A stretch of 7,366 bases of DNA from Rickettsiales bacterium (GCA_031255235.1 JAIRSX010000051.1:1-7366), one strand, 5' to 3'. Positions 1 through 6,654 are shown, numbered from the stretch's first letter. The notes: generated by a model not told the origin, from the sequence alone. Made by a program: numbers and translations.

Positions 1-2121
1 GACAACCTAACACTCCAACAAATCTATCACGTTTTAACTGATGGAGAAAGAGCACCACAACTCTGTGATCTCTACAACAAAGACATATTAATAAAAAATG
101 GATATGATTCAATAGTACAACTAAGAGAATCAGGATACCCTGGATTCTCAAACACCAAAGAAAAATACCCGAACAGAACAATTGTAGTATTTGAACCAAA
201 CCAAATAAAGAGTGTGAATAACAGAGGGACATTTGATATAAATAGCGATAATATATTCTATCAAAATCAAACTGATAACGAAAATATAGAGTCAAACATT
301 ATAGACTTAACGGGGGAGTTTAGAGACATACTAGATTATGATGATGAAACAAAGATAAACCTGATAAATGAAAGATTAAAAAGTTTAATAGGAGCAGAGA
401 TTATCACAGATGGTAATGAGATTCTAAGTGTAAAAGGAAAGGATATAGGACATATAAAATATAAAGCAACAAATACAACAGACACAGAGGAAAAGAGCAG
501 AAGGACGACTGCAATTGATAATTTAGAAAACATTATCAAAAAAAGTAAATTAGTAGAAACAAGAGATGTAGATAGTGAGCACAATACAAGTAAAAGAACA
601 AGAAAAGAAAAAGAAAAGTGGGATAAAGTAAATATATTTAGTAACAATATTAAAATAGGTGATGCAAATTATAATGTTATATTAACAACTTATACAAATA
701 AAAAAGGTGTCCCACAAGGAACACAAAGCAAAAGCAATAGTCCATACGTGGTAACACCAACTGAAGGTACCATAACAGATGACAATAAAAATACAAATTA
801 TTTATATGAGATTTACACAAAAAAAATACCAAACCAACAAAAGTCAAACACATTATATCAAGCAGATGACTCTATTCAAAATGCATTTATAGAGCAAAAA
901 GCAGATGAAGCTAATAAATATAATAAATACGGTTCTCGGAATACTATTGAAGCACTCCAAAAGAAAATTGAATTTTTGAAAGCAGACATAGCCAAAACAG
1001 AAAAGGAACTCGGAGAAAGTGAACGACTTGAAAACTCTATTGCTAGATTTATAAGTGAAAGCGGAGTAGAAGGTGATAAGGTAAAGGATTTATTAAGTGT
1101 AATGACAGCAATATTCAATCCAGCACCAAGTAAGGGATATAATAGATTCATACAGGGGACATCAACTCTATTAGGAGTAAATAGTATAGGACAAGCATTG
1201 AAGCAATTTGGAGAGACAACCTACGTAGTAGCAAAGAATGGATTGTCTAACTCAATTAAAGGTATGATAAACAAAAATATCAGTATGGAAGATTTAGGTT
1301 TAGATATTCCAGACGTAAAAATAACCAACAAAGACATAAATGATATTATTGGAGATGCTACGGAATTTATTTTGAAATGGACAGGATTTGAGAAAGTGGA
1401 TAGTTTTGGAAAGAATTTGTTTATTAACAGTATGTATGAGAAGACCGCAAGTAAAGTTAATAGAAACAATAAGGAAGTTCTGGAAGAAATTAAAACAATT
1501 TTCAAAGACAAAGCTCCACAAGTAATAAACGACTTTAAAAACAACAACATTACTGACGATGTACTTGATTACATATTCATTAAATTGGCAGACATACAAC
1601 CTATAACAGCAAGTAGCAAGACATTATCATATTTACAAAGTGATAAAGCTAGAAGTTTATATGTTCTCAAGTCATACAGTTATAAACAATTATCAAGATT
1701 CTTAGCACAAGCATATGACACTATCCATAATGGAAGTTTGAAAGATCCAAAGACATGGGGGAAATTAGTAAAAGATTTGTTATTACTTGATTTGTTATTG
1801 TCATTATTTGGTATTGGGAAAGATATGATAAGTGATTTGTTAGAAAACAACAGCAACAATAAAAATAAAAAAGATAGTGACAATATGTTGCAGTATGCTT
1901 TTGACAAATACATGGATAACTCACAGGTAGTATCTTTTATCAAGTATGAGGTATTTAATAGTTCAAGTAGTCCATCCATTTTGTTAAGTGCTTTCAATGC
2001 AGTTAAGCACGATTTGGAACTCTTTACAGGAAAGATTAAAAGAAATAAAGATAGCAAGTATAAAGCAGGAAGATATGTACCTTTTGTAAAAGATGTGAAG
2101 GCTATGTTTGGGAAAAAATAA
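1..2121 (+). CDS. Large polyvalent phage protein, 5' truncated (toxin-like modules plus helical C-terminal domain)
   Basis: The reading frame is open from base 1, so the gene starts outside the window; 706 residues are visible. A GTG at 214 is internal, because the upstream codons continue the same domain. Residues 1-90 contain a GYDSIVQ segment, a strand ending VVFEPNQIKSV, then NNRGTFDINSDNIFYQ. This resembles the C-terminal end of ART-like or Barnase/EndoU/RelE-like modules in phage polyvalent proteins. Residues about 100-275 form a second alpha/beta module (HIKYKAT, a Lys/Arg-rich stretch, LYEIYTKK) that I would compare with the PBECR/LPD families. Residues about 316-350 look like a coiled coil. 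The rest is helical and resembles the LPD38-type C-terminal domain, with a Leu-rich, possibly membrane-active segment at about 591-612. Its place just before the capsid gene suggests a virion or ejected protein. Domain names are from memory of family patterns; no catalytic residues can be assigned with the N-terminus missing. Confidence 0.75.
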   Translation, partial: DNLTLQQIYHVLTDGERAPQLCDLYNKDILIKNGYDSIVQLRESGYPGFSNTKEKYPNRTIVVFEPNQIKSVNNRGTFDINSDNIFYQNQTDNENIESNIIDLTGEFRDILDYDDETKINLINERLKSLIGAEIITDGNEILSVKGKDIGHIKYKATNTTDTEEKSRRTTAIDNLENIIKKSKLVETRDVDSEHNTSKRTRKEKEKWDKVNIFSNNIKIGDANYNVILTTYTNKKGVPQGTQSKSNSPYVVTPTEGTITDDNKNTNYLYEIYTKKIPNQQKSNTLYQADDSIQNAFIEQKADEANKYNKYGSRNTIEALQKKIEFLKADIAKTEKELGESERLENSIARFISESGVEGDKVKDLLSVMTAIFNPAPSKGYNRFIQGTSTLLGVNSIGQALKQFGETTYVVAKNGLSNSIKGMINKNISMEDLGLDIPDVKITNKDINDIIGDATEFILKWTGFEKVDSFGKNLFINSMYEKTASKVNRNNKEVLEEIKTIFKDKAPQVINDFKNNNITDDVLDYIFIKLADIQPITASSKTLSYLQSDKARSLYVLKSYSYKQLSRFLAQAYDTIHNGSLKDPKTWGKLVKDLLLLDLLLSLFGIGKDMISDLLENNSNNKNKKDSDNMLQYAFDKYMDNSQVVSFIKYEVFNSSSSPSILLSAFNAVKHDLELFTGKIKRNKDSKYKAGRYVPFVKDVKAMFGKK

Positions 2122-2142
2122 TTTGATTTTTCTTTTTTTATA

Positions 2143-2165
2143 TTCTATCTCCTCCTAAGATAGAA
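2143..2165 (+). other. Hairpin displaying an anti-Shine-Dalgarno loop
   Basis: An 8-bp perfect stem (TTCTATCT / AGATAGAA) closes a 7-nt loop, CCTCCTA. The loop contains CCUCCU, the same sequence as the anti-Shine-Dalgarno at the 3' end of bacterial 16S rRNA, and could pair with the AGGA cores of the ribosome binding sites here. The stem and loop are seen; a role in binding ribosome binding sites is inference. Confidence 0.55.
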
Positions 2166-2170
2166 AAGAT

Positions 2171-2208
2171 GTAACAAGCATTAGTTGTCAATTAGAACTT
2201 CCCTAACA
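2171..2208 (+). repeat. Direct repeat unit A within the candidate RNA
   Basis: This 38-nt unit aligns without gaps to 2220-2257 at a 49-nt offset, with 30 of 38 positions identical. The conserved blocks are GTAACAAGCAT, TAGAACTTC and CTAACA. Five of the eight differences fall in the middle (2185-2190), where unit A reads GTTGTC and unit B the complementary GACAAC. Confidence 0.85.
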
Positions 2209-2219
2209 ACAGAAATGTT

Positions 2220-2257
2220 GTAACAAGCATGAGACAACGAGTAGAACTTCTCTAACA
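2220..2257 (+). repeat. Direct repeat unit B within the candidate RNA
   Basis: Second copy of the 38-nt unit at 2171-2208. Folded against unit A it gives two equivalent 11 x 16 nt internal loops, one on each side of the central 6-bp helix P2. Each loop sets AACAAGCAU opposite UAGAACUUCYCUA, and an AAG/CUU pairing is possible within it. Confidence 0.85.
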
Positions 2258-2359
2258 TCTTATCATATTGTGAGACCCCTTGCAAAGGGAAGCAAAAGCG
2301 ACCCGGTCCTCAGTTAAGGCGATTATCCATAATACGATATATATCCAAAGTTATAAAAA

Positions 2360-2391
2360 TTGAAAAACTAAAGTTATTTTTAGTGTATAAT
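2360..2391 (+). promoter_or_regulatory. Probable sigma70-type promoter of the capsid operon
   Basis: A consensus -10 box TATAAT lies at 2386-2391, preceded by a T-rich tract. The only -35-like hexamer is TTGAAA at 2360-2365, but its 20-nt spacing is too long to be convincing. Initiation would fall near 2398, giving the capsid gene a leader of about 40 nt. A 6-bp inverted repeat, ACTAAA (2367-2372) / TTTAGT (2379-2384), sits directly before the -10 box and could be an operator or a chance AT-rich palindrome. The promoter lies downstream of the candidate RNA, so that RNA would not be part of this leader. Confidence 0.55.
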
Positions 2392-2437
2392 GTTTTTAAT
2401 ACTTTCGAAAATAAAAATTAATTAATAAAGGAACGAG

Positions 2438-3451
2438 ATGTCATACGTAAATCCATTGCAAGTTGCCGTATGGGAGCAACAATTTATCGAGGAACAAAAA
2501 GCCGTTACCTCAGTATTCTTAGGTCAAAACATGGAAGGGTACAACAACACAGTATCCGCTGCTCTTGATATTAGACCATTTGAAGCAGCTAACAAAAACC
2601 TACGAGTATTAAATGTGGGTGATTTTGTGGCGATTCCAGAAGGACGCCATGAAACATTTGAGTTTCAGGATATTCAGGGTAAGAAAAGAATTGCCAACGC
2701 TCAAAGACAAATTTTACCAATCATCTATGATAAGTTTCAGGACAGAGATAAGGGTGAGATTGAATTAGATCCAGAAATAATCAGGCAGGCAGCCATCAAA
2801 GCATCTAAAGCAAAAGAAATTGCCATCGCAAAAGCAATAACAGATAGTGTAACAGTTGTTAATTGGGACAACACCACATCAACTCTTACATTAGACCAGG
2901 ACGGTGGTACTATTATCAATAATACAGCTGGTGCATTCAATCAAGCCGCAGCGAGAAAGATAAAAAGTGCATTGATCAAGAGTGAGTTAATTGGAGCAAT
3001 GTCAGCCAATAGTCAAGTGGAATTATTTATTACGCAAGACGAAATGGAAGATCTAAATGCTCAAAATGATTTAAAGAGTGTTATCACCGTTAGACCAGGT
3101 GAAGAAAAGTGGTTTTCTTTTCCGATGGTTGAAGGGATGCTAATTAAGGAAACAGCTGGTGGTATTTCCAAACCTATTTTGGAAGAAGTTACAGCAGGTA
3201 ACCCACCAACGACCAAAAGGAAATGTCTTGCTTTGGCTCCGAGAACAATTTACTATGAAGAAAGTGAACCAATTATTACCCACTTAACAAGTGAGCAAAT
3301 GAGACAGGTTTATACTGACGGCAGTTTGACTTCGTCTGGAGCAGCAGGAAACTTCATTGATTCAGGTGCATGGGTATTCTATTTCAAAATTAAAGTTGTC
3401 AGACAACTTGGTAAGGGAGTTATTGAGATTGATACTACTCCAAAGGTGTAG
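2438..3451 (+). CDS. Probable major capsid protein
   Basis: The product has 337 residues, a usual size for an HK97-fold capsid subunit without a large scaffold domain. The ATG at 2438 follows AAAGGAA (2427-2433) at good spacing, and a strong promoter-like box lies about 50 bases upstream. The sequence has a polar N-terminal arm (MSYVNPLQVAVWEQQF...), then a beta-rich stretch, an Ala/Ile/Lys-rich long helix at about 111-140 (DPEIIRQAAIKASKAK) that could be the spine helix, and a mixed C-terminal half ending in a strand-rich VVRQLGKGVIEIDTTPKV. The assignment rests on size, composition, its own promoter and position just before adaptor and nozzle genes. I see no diagnostic catalytic motif, as expected for a capsid protein. 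The gene is visibly less AT-rich than the tail genes downstream, which fits high expression. No separate scaffold or protease gene is seen in the window. Confidence 0.75.
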   Translation: MSYVNPLQVAVWEQQFIEEQKAVTSVFLGQNMEGYNNTVSAALDIRPFEAANKNLRVLNVGDFVAIPEGRHETFEFQDIQGKKRIANAQRQILPIIYDKFQDRDKGEIELDPEIIRQAAIKASKAKEIAIAKAITDSVTVVNWDNTTSTLTLDQDGGTIINNTAGAFNQAAARKIKSALIKSELIGAMSANSQVELFITQDEMEDLNAQNDLKSVITVRPGEEKWFSFPMVEGMLIKETAGGISKPILEEVTAGNPPTTKRKCLALAPRTIYYEESEPIITHLTSEQMRQVYTDGSLTSSGAAGNFIDSGAWVFYFKIKVVRQLGKGVIEIDTTPKV

Positions 3452-3477
3452 AACTCAATACTGCTAATCAGAGACTA

Positions 3478-3511
3478 ATAGCGAGAATTCATAAATGCGA
3501 ATTCTCGCTAT
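3478..3511 (+). promoter_or_regulatory. Perfect 13-bp intergenic hairpin after the capsid gene
   Basis: ATAGCGAGAATTC (3478-3490) is exactly complementary to GAATTCTCGCTAT (3499-3511), with an 8-nt loop ATAAATGC. The sequence after the stem is A-rich with no U-run, so it is not a standard intrinsic terminator. A stable stem just after a capsid gene could protect the 3' end of the capsid message, be an RNase III processing site, or reduce expression of the genes that follow. The stem is seen; the role is inferred. Confidence 0.7.
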
Positions 3512-3521
3512 AAGAAATAAT

Positions 3522-3530
3522 AAAGGAAGA
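3522..3530 (+). promoter_or_regulatory. Ribosome binding site that fixes the start of the 68-residue gene
   Basis: AAAGGAAGA lies at normal distance before the ATG at 3534. The alternative in-frame ATG at 3495 lies in the loop of the 3478-3511 hairpin and has no ribosome binding site, because the stem arm occupies the bases before it. The start at 3534 is therefore preferred. Confidence 0.7.
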
Positions 3531-3533
3531 ATC

Positions 3534-3740
3534 ATGAAAAGTTATGTAACAGAAAATAAAAAGAAACTTTATAATAAGGACGATATATTCTCGTTTAAAG
3601 TAGACCATATTATTTTACCAAATTTCTTTATGAAAATGGTAGATGAAAAAGACTTATCGAAATTGGAGGACATTATTGATAGTTACAATGAGAAGAGAAA
3701 GAAAAAGAAATTAACAGGGGGAAACTATGTATCCAATTAA
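3534..3740 (+). CDS. Small lysine-rich protein of unknown function
   Basis: This 68-residue product begins MKSYVTENKKKLYNKDD and has a hydrophobic middle (VDHIILPNFFMKMV), a short acidic helix (EKDLSKLEDIIDSYNEKR) and a KKKK stretch near the C-terminus. There is no signal peptide or membrane segment. An in-frame start at 3495 would add 13 residues encoded by the hairpin and is rejected. The 3' end overlaps the adaptor gene by 14 bases, so translation is probably coupled. Its place between capsid and adaptor genes suggests a virion assembly or capsid-associated role, but I do not recognise the family. Confidence 0.65.
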   Translation: MKSYVTENKKKLYNKDDIFSFKVDHIILPNFFMKMVDEKDLSKLEDIIDSYNEKRKKKKLTGGNYVSN

Positions 3741-4311
3741 TTTTACCCATATTGCCAACAGCGTTTTACTGATACTCGGCGAAACAGAGGATGTTAAGGA
3801 TGTAGAAAACATTGACGAGAATAGTACCTCTTTAGAGATTAAGTTTAACAAATGTTCATACGATATTTATGTCAGAGCATTAAAAAAAATGTTACCTAAT
3901 TTTGCTATGATAACATTGGAAGTAGATTATGAAGATAAATTAATAAAACCTACTGACTGTGTGACTTTGATAAAAGTTAATAACAATAAAAGATTTAATA
4001 TCATTGGTAATGAGATTGTGTTAGATCCATCAAGATATGTGAATAGAATTATAGCCGTTCGTGCAAAAAATCCTGATACAGAAACAGCCACTAAGCAAGC
4101 AAAATTAGTATACATTAGCAATAATAAAGACCTATTGCAATATGCTGATGTTGATTTTATAGAGTATTTGGAATACTCTTTTATAAAGCAAATAGGATAC
4201 AACATAACAAAAAATTCCAACCTAGTTGAAAAAAAAATACAGGAGATGCAGCAATTTGAAATCAATATGAAATTTCATATTAATAACGATAACAAAACCC
4301 CATATCTATGA
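3727..4311 (+). CDS. Head-tail adaptor (T7 gp11 / tail tubular protein A-like)
   Basis: The 194-residue product starts at an ATG behind AGGGGGA (3716-3722). It has the layout of podovirus adaptor proteins: an N-terminal helix with the pattern AN-x-VLLILGE, a helix around residues 35-55 with YDIYVRALKKMLPNF, a beta-rich middle (VTLIKVNNNKRFNIIGNEIVLD), and a C-terminal helical hairpin (YADVDFIEYLEYSFIKQIGYNI followed by an amphipathic helix) that in T7 gp11 lines the ring. Length is close to T7 gp11. These proteins form a dodecameric ring under the portal and receive the nozzle, which fits the nozzle gene that follows. The stop codon overlaps the next start as ATGA. A run of nine A at 4229-4237 is in frame and gives AAA codons. 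The assignment comes from sequence pattern plus gene order. Confidence 0.75.
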   Translation: MYPINFTHIANSVLLILGETEDVKDVENIDENSTSLEIKFNKCSYDIYVRALKKMLPNFAMITLEVDYEDKLIKPTDCVTLIKVNNNKRFNIIGNEIVLDPSRYVNRIIAVRAKNPDTETATKQAKLVYISNNKDLLQYADVDFIEYLEYSFIKQIGYNITKNSNLVEKKIQEMQQFEINMKFHINNDNKTPYL

Positions 4312-6605
4312 AAACAAGTACCAAATATAATAGCTTCACAGGTATAACAGATAAACAGATACAGGGACGTGTAGACAGTCCGTTATATTTTAACTCTGTT
4401 ATTAAGTGCAAAAATTTTATTTTGAATAAATTCGGAGGTTTCGAAAAAGTGGGTGCTTTTACCATTTCAAATATAAACAATTCCGATTTTAAAAAAATGA
4501 AAGAACTATATTTCTATACATTTAATATTGGCATTTCTAATTATATTCTGTGTACTAGTTCTACCAAAGATAGTGTCAACCCAATTATTTTCAAAGTGAA
4601 TTTAAACGGTGAACTTACGTTTTTAGAATTCCTAACATTCGAAGCTAGTTTGATAAAACAAAATTATAATAAACTTTGCCTTACAAACGACATCGCATCT
4701 ATTATTGTAACTAATGAAAATTTTAGACCAATTGAAATATACATTCAAAACTCTGGAGGAAAATATTTTAATGGGAGATATATAACTTTTACAAAAGATG
4801 GTGATGATAGTGATAGTAAAAATAAATTTATACCTGATAAGGAAGGAAACTACCCATCAAAAGCACTTATATACAATAATAGATTAATATTAATTGGCAA
4901 TAAAAACAAATACGATTTTTTAGCTGTCTCTAATTTCAATAATTATTATAAATTTAGTTTTTATCTAAAAACGAATTCTTTGTATAACGTAGAATTGTAC
5001 GCTTGGATAAAATCATACTCCTATATGACATCACCTACTTTATATGTAATTCAATCGAGTGACTTTTTTGTATTATTTACATCCAATGAAATTATTTTGA
5101 CTCAAAGTCTTGGTTCATTTGTCCCTGAAACAACTCAAAATAAAGTAAGTAATGAGGGATGTTCAGATTTGGTGGAACCGTTTATATATCAAAATGCTGT
5201 TCTCTTTGTAAGTAAAGATGGTATTTTTTTAAAGACAATCAAAAAGGCGGAACTTTCAAGTAACAATTATGGAAATGCTTTTGCTGCTCAAATTATAAAT
5301 GAGTATACATATAACTATACTAGAGACGGAATCAAAAGTATAGCTAAATATAATTATCTTAATACATTAATCTTAATTACGAAAACAAACAAGATACTAA
5401 ATTTAGTATTGGATTTTGACAATGGACTTAATATGTTAAGTGAAATTGATTTCGAATTTGATAAAAAAAATAACATAGTTTTTAATTATGCATTTGAATC
5501 TAAAACATTGGAAAATTATAACAAAGTATACATATCAATGTCATATTCTAATTATGATGGTAGTTCTGGTAATACTTTGTTAAAATATAACTATAACTTA
5601 TTACCAGAGTTAAATGAGTGGGATTTCAGAAAATACTATAAATATGGTTCATTAAAACCAGAAGAACTTAGCACAATTAAAAGACAACAGCAAAATGATA
5701 TGCAAGAATATTATAATAATTATAACAAAACATTGAAGTATTTAAATTGTGAGACTCATTATCTAATAAATGCCGTCAAAATTGAAAACAATTCATCATC
5801 TGAACAAAACAACAACAAAGTAATCTTTCAAAATAATAAGATGACGATTGGTAATAATGCTGTATTGAAAAATTATGATGGCAGTATAAAATATACTATT
5901 GACGATTATATAAACAAAGAAGTTAAAATAGTAAAAATGAGTAAGGAAGCATCTCTTGTCGATAATTTAATCTACAGTGATAATTATTTTGAAACCCACA
6001 AAAAAATAAATGATAGAGAGATAGAAATATATAACAGAAATAATTTTGATTTTAGCACTATTAATATATCCACTAACGACTATTACCTGTTATTTGATGT
6101 AAAAGAAATTGTTTTAGAAAAAGATTTCCCTCTTTTGAGAGAAAAAATATCAATAATAGGAGATAATAGATATTTAGGAGAATTTAAACCAATAGAATTT
6201 ATTGAATCAGGACAGAGGAGATATAAAATTGATCTGACAAATTACAATGTAGCAGTCATTAAATACGGATACAAAAACAACTCATTATTTGTAACTAATA
6301 GCATGGGATATGATTTCGAAGGACAGACTACTCAAACTACAATAAAACATATTAATAGTGTGGTGCTGCGTCTCAATAATAGTCTTGGTGGATATGTAGG
6401 AACAGATCTGTTTAAAATGAGTAAAATTATGCCTTATGAAAACAATAACCAAATACTTTCAAAAGAGCAAATTCCTATAAATTTTGATGTGGAAGTGAAA
6501 ATTGACGATATCTCATCTAGAGGAAAAAATGTTATCATTTATCACGACACACCACAACCGTTCAATTGTAATTTTATAAATGTAAAAATGGAAGCCGAAG
6601 TATAA
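4308..6605 (+). CDS. Tail nozzle protein (T7 gp12 / tail tubular protein B-like)
   Basis: The 765-residue product shows signatures of podovirus nozzle proteins. Near the N-terminus are QGRVDSPLYFNSV (from Q19), C34-x-N36 and GGFEKVG (43-49), matching the usual 'G-R-D...Y-x-x-x-x-x-x-x-x-N...GG-x-x-x-x-G' opening. Further on are PSKALIYNNRLILIG (from 183), DFLAVSNFNNYYKF (from 203), SSDFFVLFTSNEIILTQ (from 250) and NKVSNEGCSDLVEPF (from 278), which resemble repeated blades of the beta-propeller platform. The C-terminal half is Asn- and Tyr-rich and strand-rich. The family forms a hexameric tube closing the tail end. The ATG sits in ATGA with the adaptor stop, and no Shine-Dalgarno is visible upstream, so translation probably depends on ribosomes finishing the adaptor gene. 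The DNA is more AT-rich than the capsid gene. Confidence 0.75.
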   Translation: MKTSTKYNSFTGITDKQIQGRVDSPLYFNSVIKCKNFILNKFGGFEKVGAFTISNINNSDFKKMKELYFYTFNIGISNYILCTSSTKDSVNPIIFKVNLNGELTFLEFLTFEASLIKQNYNKLCLTNDIASIIVTNENFRPIEIYIQNSGGKYFNGRYITFTKDGDDSDSKNKFIPDKEGNYPSKALIYNNRLILIGNKNKYDFLAVSNFNNYYKFSFYLKTNSLYNVELYAWIKSYSYMTSPTLYVIQSSDFFVLFTSNEIILTQSLGSFVPETTQNKVSNEGCSDLVEPFIYQNAVLFVSKDGIFLKTIKKAELSSNNYGNAFAAQIINEYTYNYTRDGIKSIAKYNYLNTLILITKTNKILNLVLDFDNGLNMLSEIDFEFDKKNNIVFNYAFESKTLENYNKVYISMSYSNYDGSSGNTLLKYNYNLLPELNEWDFRKYYKYGSLKPEELSTIKRQQQNDMQEYYNNYNKTLKYLNCETHYLINAVKIENNSSSEQNNNKVIFQNNKMTIGNNAVLKNYDGSIKYTIDDYINKEVKIVKMSKEASLVDNLIYSDNYFETHKKINDREIEIYNRNNFDFSTINISTNDYYLLFDVKEIVLEKDFPLLREKISIIGDNRYLGEFKPIEFIESGQRRYKIDLTNYNVAVIKYGYKNNSLFVTNSMGYDFEGQTTQTTIKHINSVVLRLNNSLGGYVGTDLFKMSKIMPYENNNQILSKEQIPINFDVEVKIDDISSRGKNVIIYHDTPQPFNCNFINVKMEAEV

Positions 6606-6654
6606 ATTATAAATTTTTTTTGTGTTTTAATTATGTAAATAAAAAGGAAAATAT

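Larger units (their letters stand above)
2143..2339 (+). ncRNA. Candidate structured non-coding RNA, unknown family
   Basis: No credible reading frame occupies this stretch, but complementary segments tile it almost without gaps. H0 pairs 2143-2150 with 2158-2165 (loop CCUCCUA). P1 pairs 2166-2172 with 2255-2261. P2 pairs 2184-2189 with 2233-2238 (GUUGUC/GACAAC). P3 pairs 2206-2211 with 2216-2221 and is closed by a GAAA tetraloop. P4 pairs about 2262-2270 with 2330-2338 (one A-C mismatch and one G-U). P5 pairs 2271-2277 with 2305-2312 (one bulged C). The GNRA loop and the G-U pair favour the + strand. The 3' domain is much richer in G and C than its surroundings, as is usual for structured RNA in AT-rich genomes. 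It could be a phage small RNA, a processed leader or trailer, or a packaging-related RNA. I do not recognise a tRNA, riboswitch, ribozyme or intron core. Own promoter and end are not clear; it may be cut from the upstream message. The base pairing is seen; function is unknown. Confidence 0.6.

Noticed and set aside
336..2057. Several - strand frames of 67-125 codons opposite the polyvalent gene
   Set aside because: They are Leu/Ser/Phe-rich mirror images of the AT-rich Lys/Asn-coding strand, with no ribosome binding sites or recognisable motifs.
2112..2139. Intrinsic terminator after the polyvalent gene (GAAAAA / TTTTTC followed by T-run)
   Set aside because: The stem is almost all A-T and weak, so termination would be poor. 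Read-through into the structured RNA is at least as likely.
2171..2257. CRISPR-like or iteron-like repeat
   Set aside because: There are only two copies, the sequence between them forms a GAAA-capped hairpin, and the differences are complementary, which fits RNA folding better. A DNA-binding or packaging site cannot be fully excluded.
2262..2339. tRNA or known ribozyme/riboswitch in the GC-rich 3' domain
   Set aside because: There is no T-loop (GTTCRANNC), anticodon arm, CCA-type acceptor, hammerhead core or group I/II intron signature that I can recognise.
3495..3533. Upstream ATG as the start of the small gene
   Set aside because: It sits in the loop of a perfect hairpin without a ribosome binding site, while the ATG at 3534 has a good one.
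4229..4237. Run of nine A in the adaptor gene as a programmed frameshift or slippage site
   Set aside because: Both shifted frames reach a stop within about 10-12 codons and join to no useful frame; the zero frame continues correctly to the ATGA overlap.
6604..6621. Terminator between nozzle and fibre genes (AAATT / AATTT followed by T-run)
   Set aside because: The stem is five A-T pairs with a 3-nt loop and is too unstable. No new promoter is clear downstream, so I treat the genes as cotranscribed.
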